In this document: one piece after another, positions 42,026 through 49,610 of the stretch | Layout: every line of letters starts with the position of its first letter | How positions within the stretch are numbered: the stretch's first letter is position 1 | Origin: Rubrivivax sp. | GTDB lineage: Bacteria; Pseudomonadota; Gammaproteobacteria; Burkholderiales; Burkholderiaceae_C | Length of the DNA: 56,930 nucleotides | Direction of reading: 5' to 3' | NCBI GenBank assembly: GCA_018780805.1 | Contig: JADMJD010000046.1 | Span: forward strand, 1-56,930 | The notes under the pieces: model-generated | Told to the model about the DNA's origin: nothing | Databases searched by the model: none | What the model saw: only the letters and a program-made list of their open reading frames with translations | Translations under genes and position numbers: made by a program

Positions 42026-42053
42026 GGCGCGGGCCTTTGAACAGGTCCGCGCC
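42026..42053 (+). promoter_or_regulatory. Hairpin between binding-protein and permease genes
   Basis: GGCGCGGGCCT (42026-42036) and AGGTCCGCGCC (42043-42053) pair at 10 of 11 positions (the odd one a G-T pair) around loop TTGAAC. It is not followed by a T-run. Hairpins here commonly protect the upstream mRNA, so that the binding protein is made in excess of the membrane parts. Confidence 0.55.
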
Positions 42054-42065
42054 GCACGAGAACCC

Positions 42066-42932
42066 ATGGACATCCTGATCACCGGCATCCTGCTGGGGGC
42101 GACCTATTCGCTGCTGGCGATGGGCCTGACGCTGCAGTACGGCGTGGCGCGCATCATGAACCTGGCCAACGGCGAGATGCTGGTGGCTGGCGCCTTTGGT
42201 GCCTTCTGGCTTTTCACCGCACAACAGGTCAACCCGATGCTGGCGCTGTTGTTCGTGGTGCCGGCGGCCTTCGTGCTGAACTGGGCCATCTACCGCTGGC
42301 TGCTGACACCGCTGGTGCGGCGCGCCAAGAACCGCGGCCAGCTGGAGGTGGACAGCATCCTGGCCACCTTCGGCATGAGCTTCGCGATGGTCGGCCTGAT
42401 GCGCATGGCCTTCGGCGGCGAGTTCTTCAACTACAGCTTTCTGGCCGTGCCCTTCGAGCTTTTCGGCAGCCCCTTCGGACTGAACCGCATCGTCGCCGCG
42501 CTGGCCGCGGCGCTGATCTGTGCACTCGTCTATTTCGGCCTGAACGCCACCCGCACCGGCATGGCGCTGCGTGCCGTGGCGGTGGACCCGCGCAGCGCCG
42601 GCCTGGTGGCCATCGACGTGCCGAAGATGAACGCACTCGCCTTTGCGCTGGGCGGTGCGGTGATGGCCGCGGGCGGCACCATCCTGTCCACCTTCCTGAC
42701 GCTGGACGCCTCCATCGGCGTCTTGTTCACGATGAAGGCGCTGATCATCGTGATCATGGGCGGCGTGGGCGACGTGCGTGGCGCCGTGATTGCCGCGCTC
42801 ATCCTGGGCCTGGCCGAAACCCTGGTGGCCAGTCTGATCGACCCCGGGCTGACGCTGGCCGCGGCCTACCTGCTGTTCGTGCTGGTGCTGCTGTTCCGGC
42901 CTCAGGGTCTGTTCGGGAGGCGCGCCACATGA
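42066..42932 (+). CDS. Branched-chain-type ABC permease (LivH family)
   Basis: An inner-membrane permease of 288 residues with about eight helices. The opening LITGILLGATYSLLAMGLTL and the LNATRTGMALRAVAVDPRSA coupling loop with its following AGLVAIDVPKM are typical of LivH. It pairs with the LivM protein whose ATG overlaps the stop (ATGA, 42929-42932). It is part of the five-gene importer at 40802-45720. Confidence 0.9.
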   Translation: MDILITGILLGATYSLLAMGLTLQYGVARIMNLANGEMLVAGAFGAFWLFTAQQVNPMLALLFVVPAAFVLNWAIYRWLLTPLVRRAKNRGQLEVDSILATFGMSFAMVGLMRMAFGGEFFNYSFLAVPFELFGSPFGLNRIVAALAAALICALVYFGLNATRTGMALRAVAVDPRSAGLVAIDVPKMNALAFALGGAVMAAGGTILSTFLTLDASIGVLFTMKALIIVIMGGVGDVRGAVIAALILGLAETLVASLIDPGLTLAAAYLLFVLVLLFRPQGLFGRRAT

Positions 42933-43849
42933 GCCGCCGTGAGGTGATCTGGTTCGCGGCCGTGGCCGCGGGTTTTGTCGTGCTCGCCGGCCTGCCGCTG
43001 CTGGGCGACAGCTACTGGCTGACGCTGGGCATCTCGATCGCGATGTACGGTGTGCTGGCCACCTCGTGGGCGTTGTTCTCGGGGCCGACGCACTACATCT
43101 CGCTGGCCACCGCGGCTTTCTACGGGCTGGGCGCGTACATCGTGGCCTCGGGCATCGAGGCGATTCCGTATGCCGTGCTGCTGCTGATCTCGGCCGCGGC
43201 GGGTGCGGTGCTGGCGCTGGCGGTGGGCGTCGCGACGCTGCGGCTGTCGGGCGTGTATTTCGTGATCTTCACGCTGGGCCTGGCGGAGTTCATCCGGCAG
43301 GTGGTGACCTGGGTGCAGAACAACTTCAGCGGCAGCCGCGGCCTGTACGTGCTGACCGAGCTGAAGGACCACCACATCTACTGGCAGCTGCTGGCGCTGG
43401 GCGCGGCCGTGGCGTGGATCGGCTGGGCCGTGAACCGCTCGCGGCTGGGTTTTGCGCTGCGCATCATCGGCAACGACGAGCTGGTGGCAGCCCATGTCGG
43501 CATCCACTCGGCACGCGCCAAGGTGGCGCTGTTCGTGATCTCGGGCACCGTGGCCGCGATCACCGGCGCCATCATGGCGCCGCGTTTCACCTACATCGAG
43601 CCGTCGATGGCGTTTTCACCGGACCTCTCGTTCCAGGTCGTGATCATGGCGCTGCTGGGCGGTGTGCACCGGCTCTGGGGCCCGCTGGTCGGCGTGATCC
43701 CGTTCACCTTCCTGTGGGAGGCCATCTCCGCCAGTTTCCCCACGCAGACGGTGCTGCTGCTGGGTCTGGCCTTCCTGCTCATCGTGTACTTCATCCCGCA
43801 TGGCGTGGTCGGCCTGCTGGAGAAATTGAAGAGGCGCGACCATGCGTGA
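42929..43849 (+). CDS. Branched-chain-type ABC permease (LivM family)
   Basis: The second permease subunit, 306 residues with eight to ten helices (AAVAAGFVVLAGLPLLG near the N-terminus, VLLLGLAFLLIVYFIPHGVV near the C-terminus). The LivM coupling segment LGFALRIIGNDELVAAHVGI is present, and NNFSGSRGLYVL fits the conserved periplasmic loop. It overlaps livH by 4 bp and livG by 8 bp. Confidence 0.9.
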   Translation: MSRREVIWFAAVAAGFVVLAGLPLLGDSYWLTLGISIAMYGVLATSWALFSGPTHYISLATAAFYGLGAYIVASGIEAIPYAVLLLISAAAGAVLALAVGVATLRLSGVYFVIFTLGLAEFIRQVVTWVQNNFSGSRGLYVLTELKDHHIYWQLLALGAAVAWIGWAVNRSRLGFALRIIGNDELVAAHVGIHSARAKVALFVISGTVAAITGAIMAPRFTYIEPSMAFSPDLSFQVVIMALLGGVHRLWGPLVGVIPFTFLWEAISASFPTQTVLLLGLAFLLIVYFIPHGVVGLLEKLKRRDHA

Positions 43850-44576
43850 ACGCACCGTGCTGGACGTTCAGGCCGTCTCCAAACACTTCGGCGGTTTGAA
43901 GGCCGTGAACGCCGTCTCCTTCAACGTGCGCGAGCACGAGGTGATGGGCATCATCGGCCCGAATGGCAGCGGCAAGACGACGATGATGAACCTCATCAGC
44001 GGCGCACTCGCGCCGACCTCGGGCGATATCTTCCTGGACGAACGCCTGATCTCCGGCCGCCATGCACGCGAGATCTCACGTGCCGGCGTCGGCCGCACCT
44101 TCCAGCTGGTGCGTGTGCTGCCCTCGCTCAGCGTGGTGGAAAACGTGATGGCCGGTGCCGTCTTCGGCCACAAGCGCCTGTGGGGCCGCGAGGCGCGCAA
44201 ACATGCCGAGCGCCAGCTGGAGCGGGTGGGCCTGTCGCAGGCCGTCAATGCACCCGTCTCCACGCTGACCTACATCGACGAAAAACGTGTGGAGCTGGCC
44301 CGGGCGCTGGCCGGTGACCCGCGGGTGCTGCTGCTGGACGAGTGGCTGGCCGGCCTGAACCCGACCGAGCTGCAGACCGGCATCACGCTGATCAAGAGCC
44401 TGCGCGACGACGGCCGCACTGTCATCCTGGTGGAGCACGTGATGGACGCTATCCGCAGCCTGTGCGACCGCTGCGTGGTGATGAGCAGCGGCGTCAAGAT
44501 CGCCGAGGGCACGCCGGAGCAGGCGCTGTCCGACCCCGAGGTCATCAAAGCCTACCTGGGGGACGAGCATGCTTGA
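43842..44576 (+). CDS. Branched-chain-type ABC ATPase (LivG family)
   Basis: The product is 244 residues. Walker A is GPNGSGKTT. The signature region reads LTYIDEKRVELARALAGDP, where the usual LSYGxQR is replaced by LTYIDEK, a weak signature. Walker B is VLLLDEWLAGL, where E-W replaces the common E-P. These changes are worth noting, but the frame is intact and the H-loop EHVMDAIRSLCDR is present. It overlaps livM and livF by 8 bp each. Confidence 0.88.
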   Translation: MRERTVLDVQAVSKHFGGLKAVNAVSFNVREHEVMGIIGPNGSGKTTMMNLISGALAPTSGDIFLDERLISGRHAREISRAGVGRTFQLVRVLPSLSVVENVMAGAVFGHKRLWGREARKHAERQLERVGLSQAVNAPVSTLTYIDEKRVELARALAGDPRVLLLDEWLAGLNPTELQTGITLIKSLRDDGRTVILVEHVMDAIRSLCDRCVVMSSGVKIAEGTPEQALSDPEVIKAYLGDEHA

Positions 44577-45720
44577 GGTGAACAAGCTCGCCGTCACCTA
44601 CGGCCAGCACCGTGCGCTGAAGGGCGTCGACCTCAGCGTGAAGCCCGGTGAGATCGTCGTGATGTTGGGCGCCAACGGCGCCGGCAAGACCTCGCTGCTG
44701 AAGGCCGTGGCCGGTTTGATCCCGGCCGATGCCGGCAGCCAGGTGCGGTTGGACGGCCACGCGCTGAGCGGCCAGCCGCCGCACCACATCGTCGAAGCCG
44801 GCCTGGCCCTGGTGCCTGAAGGCCGCGGCATCTTCGGCGACCTGTCGGTGCAGGAGAACCTGGTGCTGGGCGCTTTTGCGCAGCGTGCACGCATCGACCA
44901 GGCGGCCAACCTGGACCGCGTGCTCGGCCTGTTCCCGAAGCTGGCCGAGCGCAGCGCACAGATCGCACGCACGATGAGCGGCGGTGAACAGCAGATGGTG
45001 GCCATCGGCCGCGCGCTGATGAGTGCGCCCACCATCCTGATGCTGGACGAACCTTCGCTGGGCCTGTCGCCGCTGTTGTGCAGCGAGCTCTTCAAGGCGC
45101 TGCAGGCCGTGCGCGCCACCGGCGTGGGCATCCTGCTGGTGGAGCAGAACGCGCGCCAGAGCCTGGCCATCGCCGACCGTGCGTACCTGCTGGAAAACGG
45201 CCAGATCGTCGGCCAGGGGCCGGCCGCCCAGCTGGCGCGCGACCCGGCGGTGCAGGCGGCCTACCTGGGCGGCGCGGCGGCCAAGACCGGCGCGGCGAGG
45301 GCGCACACGGCCGCACGGGCCATGGCGCCCGCACACGACCCCGCCGCCATCGCCGCCCAGGCGCTGGCCGCCGTTGCACGCACCGGCGGGTACGGCACAC
45401 CGGGGGCCACGACGTCGGCTGACACGCTGGTGCCGGTACGCATCGCCGACCTGGTGCGCGTGGCCTCGCAGCGGCAGGCGCAGGACGTGGAGGCGCAGCG
45501 TCACGCACCCGCCGCACCGGCCAACCCGGCACTCGCCCAGCGGGCGCTGGCCGAGCTGCAGGCCGCCGGCACGCTGGACGCGGCCGTGGCGCAGCTGGAA
45601 GCCGCGGTCCAGCGCCTCAAGCCCACGCCGGTGGTGGCCCCGACGCTGGAAGTCTGGCGCCGCCCTGGCATCGAGATCCACCGCCGCCAAGCCGACGGCA
45701 GTTTCAAGAAGGACGACTGA
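44569..45720 (+). CDS. Branched-chain-type ABC ATPase (LivF family) with long C-terminal extension
   Basis: Residues 1-236 are a normal LivF ATPase: Walker A GANGAGKTS (34-42), signature MSGGEQQM (136-143), Walker B ILMLDEPSLG (156-165), and the usual end in AAYLGG. A further ~147 residues follow in the same frame, alanine-rich with short helices (RALAELQAAGTLDAAVAQLE) and ending in VWRRPGIEIHRRQADGSFKK. LivF proteins normally stop near 235-245, so this is a fused extra domain, possibly regulatory. The next gene starts 1 bp after the stop. Confidence 0.88.
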   Translation: MLEVNKLAVTYGQHRALKGVDLSVKPGEIVVMLGANGAGKTSLLKAVAGLIPADAGSQVRLDGHALSGQPPHHIVEAGLALVPEGRGIFGDLSVQENLVLGAFAQRARIDQAANLDRVLGLFPKLAERSAQIARTMSGGEQQMVAIGRALMSAPTILMLDEPSLGLSPLLCSELFKALQAVRATGVGILLVEQNARQSLAIADRAYLLENGQIVGQGPAAQLARDPAVQAAYLGGAAAKTGAARAHTAARAMAPAHDPAAIAAQALAAVARTGGYGTPGATTSADTLVPVRIADLVRVASQRQAQDVEAQRHAPAAPANPALAQRALAELQAAGTLDAAVAQLEAAVQRLKPTPVVAPTLEVWRRPGIEIHRRQADGSFKKDD

Positions 45721-45721
45721 C

Positions 45722-47182
45722 ATGGCTCGCAATTTCGATGGCCTGTACATCGGCGGCCGCTGGGTCCACCCCGGCCGCAACTTCGACGACCTGAATCCGG
45801 CCGACGGTTCGGTCTGGGCCCGGGTGCCGGACGGCAGCCTGGCCGACGCCCGCGCCGCGATCGACGCCGCGCAGGCGGCGTTCCCAGGCTGGGCGGGGCT
45901 GATGTTCCAGCAGCGCAGCCACTACATGATCAAGATCGCCGAGATCATCGAGCGGCGCAAGAAGGACCTGGTCGAAGCGCTCAAGTTCGAAGGCGGCGGC
46001 TGGTTCGGCAAGGGCATGTTCGAAGCGGGTTACGTGCCCGAGGTGTTCTACGCCGCTGCGGCCAGCAACTACGCGGCCATCGGCGAGATCATGCCGTCGG
46101 AAAACGGCAAGCTCTCGATGGCGATGCGCCGGCCCATGGGCGTGGTCACCTGCATCAGCCCCTGGAACTTCCCGACCCTGCTCACCGGCCGCGGCATCGC
46201 CTTTGCCATCGCGGCGGGCAACACCTGCGTGCTCAAACCGTCGGAAGAAACGCCCTACACCGGCGGCCTGTTCTTCGCGGAAGTGTTCGAAGAAGCTGGC
46301 GTGCCACCCGGCGTGCTGAACGTCGTGACCTGCTCGCGCGACAACGTGGCCGCGATCGGCGACGAGCTGATCGACAACCCGCGCATCAAGGGCATCAGCT
46401 TCACCGGCAGCACGCCGGTGGGCCGCATGATCGCGGCGCGGGCTGGTGCGCACCTGAAGAAGGCCTGTGTGGAGCTGGGTGGCAAGGACAGCCTGATCGT
46501 CTGCGACGACGCCGACATGGAGCGCGCCACCCAGGCCGCCAACTTCGGCAGCTTCATGCACCAGGGCCAGATCTGCATGTCGGTGGAGAAGGTGCTGGTG
46601 CAGGACAGCATCTTCGAGCCCTTCGTCAAACGTTTTGTCGAACGCGCCGCCAAGCTGAAGGTGGGCGACCCCAGCCGCGACGACGGCGCCATCATCGGCC
46701 CGCTGATCAACGACAAGCAGGCCGCCAAGGTCAAGGAGCAGATCGACGACGCCGTCGCCCGTGGTGCCAAGGTGCTGCTGGGCGGTGGTGTGCGCGGCCG
46801 TTTTGTCGAACCGACCATCCTGCTGGGTGTGACGCCGCAGATGAAGGTCTACCAGGAAGAGACCTTCGGCCCCGTGGTGCCGGTGATCCCGTTCCGCACC
46901 GACGCCGAGGCGGTGGCTATCGCCAACGACACCGAGTACGGCCTGTCCAGCGGCGTGATGACCCGCGACGAAGCACGGGGCCTGCGCATCGCGCAGCAGC
47001 TGGACACCGGCATGTGCCACATCAACTGCAGCAGCGTGAACGACGAGCCGCACGTGCCCTTCGGCGGTTCCAAGGCCTCGGGCCTGGGCCGGCACGGCGG
47101 GCGCTGGTCGCACGAAACCTTCACCGAGACGCGCTGGATCACGCTGGACCGTGGCGGCCGTCCTTACCCGCCGATGTTCTGA
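45722..47182 (+). CDS. Aldehyde dehydrogenase family protein (second in operon)
   Basis: The product is 486 residues. It has the catalytic cysteine in MHQGQICMSVEKVL (about 285), the glutamate region CVELGGKDSLIVCDDADM and cofactor loop ISFTGSTPVGRMIAARAG. The conserved N of SPWNFPTLL is also present. It is only about half identical by eye to the enzyme at 39326, so the two probably handle different aldehydes, for example coniferaldehyde versus vanillin. It lies 1 bp after livF and 2 bp before the alcohol dehydrogenase gene, so alcohol and aldehyde oxidation steps are co-transcribed. Confidence 0.9.
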   Translation: MARNFDGLYIGGRWVHPGRNFDDLNPADGSVWARVPDGSLADARAAIDAAQAAFPGWAGLMFQQRSHYMIKIAEIIERRKKDLVEALKFEGGGWFGKGMFEAGYVPEVFYAAAASNYAAIGEIMPSENGKLSMAMRRPMGVVTCISPWNFPTLLTGRGIAFAIAAGNTCVLKPSEETPYTGGLFFAEVFEEAGVPPGVLNVVTCSRDNVAAIGDELIDNPRIKGISFTGSTPVGRMIAARAGAHLKKACVELGGKDSLIVCDDADMERATQAANFGSFMHQGQICMSVEKVLVQDSIFEPFVKRFVERAAKLKVGDPSRDDGAIIGPLINDKQAAKVKEQIDDAVARGAKVLLGGGVRGRFVEPTILLGVTPQMKVYQEETFGPVVPVIPFRTDAEAVAIANDTEYGLSSGVMTRDEARGLRIAQQLDTGMCHINCSSVNDEPHVPFGGSKASGLGRHGGRWSHETFTETRWITLDRGGRPYPPMF

Positions 47183-47184
47183 CC

Positions 47185-47973
47185 ATGAAGAAGCTCCTCG
47201 AAGGAAAAACCATCGTCGTGACGGGCTGTGCCAGCGGCATCGGCCTGGAGACCGCGCGCCTGTGCAAGGCGGGGGGCGCCACCGTGCTGGGCGTGGACCG
47301 CACGGTGACCCACGAACACGTGGACGAGCTGTACAAGGTGGACCTGTCCTGCCCCGTGCAGATCCGCCAGCTGGTGCAGGCGCTGCCCCATGGTGTGCAC
47401 GGCCTGGCCAACGTGGCCGGCCTGCCGCCCACGGCGCCGGCGGAGTTGGTGCTGAAGGTCAACCTCGTCGGCCTGAAAGCATTGACCACGCAGCTGATCC
47501 CGAAGCTGGCCGATGGCGCCAGCATCGTCAACCTGGCCTCGCTGGCGGGCTTCGGCTGGGCCGACCACATCAGCAGCATCCACGCCAGCGAAGCGCTGGA
47601 CTTCGACGACGTGGCCGAGTTCGTGCGCACGCACGACGCGGGTGATGCCGGTGGCCGCAGCTACTTCTTCAGCAAGGAGGCGCTGGTGGTCTGGACGCTG
47701 CAGAACCGCTGGACCTGGCGTGCGCGCGGCATCCGCATGAATGCCGTCAGCCCCGGCCCGGTGGATACGCCCATCCTGGGCGACTTCGTGAAGACCCTGG
47801 GCGCCCGCGCCGAAGAAGACATGCGCGTGATGGACCGTCCGGGCACGCCGGCCGACATCGCGCCGGTGGTGGCCTTTTTGTTGAGCGACCAGAGCGCCTG
47901 GATCCGCGGCGCCAACCTCCCGGTGGACGGCGGCATGTCGTCGCACCTGCTGTGCAACATCCACGCTCTGTGA
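47185..47973 (+). CDS. calA: Coniferyl-alcohol-dehydrogenase-like short-chain dehydrogenase
   Basis: The product is 262 residues. The Rossmann motif is TGCASGIG (13-20), NVAGLPP follows as the NAG-type motif, and the catalytic pair is Y160 and K164 in SYFFSKEAL. An insertion of about 20 residues before this tyrosine (HASEALDFDDVAEFVRTHD) and the VDGGMSSH end match the coniferyl-alcohol dehydrogenase group that converts coniferyl alcohol to coniferaldehyde. The next step, by the adjacent aldehyde dehydrogenase, would yield ferulate. The exact substrate is inferred. Confidence 0.82.
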   Translation: MKKLLEGKTIVVTGCASGIGLETARLCKAGGATVLGVDRTVTHEHVDELYKVDLSCPVQIRQLVQALPHGVHGLANVAGLPPTAPAELVLKVNLVGLKALTTQLIPKLADGASIVNLASLAGFGWADHISSIHASEALDFDDVAEFVRTHDAGDAGGRSYFFSKEALVVWTLQNRWTWRARGIRMNAVSPGPVDTPILGDFVKTLGARAEEDMRVMDRPGTPADIAPVVAFLLSDQSAWIRGANLPVDGGMSSHLLCNIHAL

Positions 47974-47986
47974 CCGAGAACCTGCC

Positions 47987-49561
47987 ATGAGCACAATTTC
48001 CTGGATCGTCCTGGTCCTCATCGTCCTGGCCGTCGTGGTCGTCGTGCTGGCGCGTTTTTACGAGCGCGGCACACGCGAGACCAGCCTGGTGAAAACCGGC
48101 GTCGGCGGCCGGCGCGTGGTGATGGACGGCGGCGTGATCGCCTTGCCCTACTTCCACCAGATCTCGCGCGTGAACATGCAGAGCCTGCGGCTGGAGGTGG
48201 GCCGCAAGGGCGAGGCCGCGCTGATCACCAAGGACCGCTTGCGGGTGGACGTGGGCGCGGAGTTCTACGTCTCGGTGATCACCAGCGAAGAAGGCATCGC
48301 GCGCGCCGCGCAGACCCTGGGCAACCGCACGTTTGATGCCGGCAAGTTGCGTGAACTCATCGAAGGCAAGCTGGTCGATGCGCTGCGCGCCGTGGCCGCG
48401 CGTTTCACGATGGACGAGCTGCACGAAAACCGCGGCCGCTTCGTCACCGAGGTGCGCGAAAGCCTGGTCGAATCTCTGGCCCGCAACGGGCTGGAGCTGG
48501 ACACCGTCTCGCTGACCGCGCTGGACCAGACCCCGTTCAAGGCGCTGGACGAAAACAACGCCTTCAACGCCGTGGGCATGCGCAAGCTGGCCGAGGTGAT
48601 CGCCAAGAGCAAGAAGGAGCGCGCGGAGATCGACGCCGACGCCGAAGTGTCGGTGCGCCGCGCCGCGATGGAGGCCACACGCCGCAAGCTGCAGATCGAC
48701 CTGGAAGAGCAGACCGCGCAGATAGCCCAGGTGCAGCAGATCGAGACCCTGAAGGCCGCGCAAGTGGCCGAGGTGGTGCAGCGCAAGGCGCACAGCGAGC
48801 TGGCGTCCACCCGGGCCCGCATCGAGATGGAACAAGGCATCCGCACGGCCGACCTGGAGCGTGAACGTGCGATTCGCGAAGCCGAGATCGCGCAGGCCCA
48901 GGCGCTGGCGCTGGCCGAGCAGCAGCGGCAGATCGCGATCGCCGAACACAGCCGCGCCGAGAGCCAGGCCAAGGCGGCGGCCGATGCCGCGCGGGCTGAA
49001 GCCGTGCGCGCCGCCGAAGCCGTGCCCACCGCCAAGCAGGTGGCCGAGGCCGAGCGCCGCAAGGCCGTGGCCCTGGTGAGCGCGCAACAGGACACCGCGA
49101 TGGCTGCCGAACGTGCCACCGCCAAGCTGCACACAGCGCAGGTGGAGGCCGAGGCCGCGGCGCTGCGCACCAGCGCGCACAAGGCCGAGCTGCTGGCCCA
49201 GGCCGACGGCCGGCGTGCGATGGCCGAAGCCGACAACGCGCTGGACGAACGCAGCAGCGCGATGCGCGTGGAGCTGGCCAAGATCGAGGCCCTGCCCCGT
49301 GTGGTGGCCGAGATGGTGAAACCGGCGGAGAAGATCGACAGCATCCGCATCCACCACGTCAGCGGCCTGGGCCACGGCGGGGGTGTCAGCGGTGCGGCGG
49401 CCGACGGCAGCGCCCGCACGCCGGTGAACCAGGCGCTGGACGGCATCCTGGAGATGGCCGTGCAACTGCCCGCGCTGAAGAAGCTGGGCGAAGACCTGGG
49501 GATGAGCCTGGACAGCGGGCTGGCGGGCCTCACCCAACCCTTGGGTGGCCGCCAGCCCTGA
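47987..49561 (+). CDS. Flotillin/SPFH-domain membrane protein
   Basis: The product is 524 residues with one N-terminal membrane helix (about 5-22). The SPFH domain follows (RRVVMDGGVIALPYFHQISR, ALITKDRLRVDVGAEFYVSV, RNGLELDTVSLTALDQTPFK). A very long alanine/glutamate-rich coiled coil fills about 200-430, and the C-terminus is glycine-rich. This is the flotillin/YqiK arrangement that makes membrane-associated oligomeric cages and microdomains. No NfeD partner is seen. It lies 13 bp after calA, so it is probably the last gene of the aromatic-alcohol operon. Confidence 0.88.
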   Translation: MSTISWIVLVLIVLAVVVVVLARFYERGTRETSLVKTGVGGRRVVMDGGVIALPYFHQISRVNMQSLRLEVGRKGEAALITKDRLRVDVGAEFYVSVITSEEGIARAAQTLGNRTFDAGKLRELIEGKLVDALRAVAARFTMDELHENRGRFVTEVRESLVESLARNGLELDTVSLTALDQTPFKALDENNAFNAVGMRKLAEVIAKSKKERAEIDADAEVSVRRAAMEATRRKLQIDLEEQTAQIAQVQQIETLKAAQVAEVVQRKAHSELASTRARIEMEQGIRTADLERERAIREAEIAQAQALALAEQQRQIAIAEHSRAESQAKAAADAARAEAVRAAEAVPTAKQVAEAERRKAVALVSAQQDTAMAAERATAKLHTAQVEAEAAALRTSAHKAELLAQADGRRAMAEADNALDERSSAMRVELAKIEALPRVVAEMVKPAEKIDSIRIHHVSGLGHGGGVSGAAADGSARTPVNQALDGILEMAVQLPALKKLGEDLGMSLDSGLAGLTQPLGGRQP

Positions 49562-49575
49562 ACTCGATTATGAAC

Positions 49576-49609
49576 GCGGTCCGGACCGCGTCCGGACCGC
49601 GTCCTGACC
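49576..49609. repeat. 11-bp tandem repeat and palindrome after flotillin gene
   Basis: GTCCGGACCGC occurs twice in tandem (49579-49589 and 49590-49600), with a partial third copy from 49601. The first copy is part of the perfect 14-bp palindrome GCGGTCCGGACCGC (49576-49589). It lies between the convergent flotillin and protease genes and can form alternative hairpins; no T-run follows, so its role as a terminator is uncertain. Confidence 0.6.
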
Positions 49610-49610
49610 C

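Noticed and set aside
39236..42088. Long minus-strand frame opposite the first aldehyde dehydrogenase and binding protein
   Set aside because: Low-complexity His/Gly/Arg-rich translation and complete overlap with two well-supported plus-strand genes.
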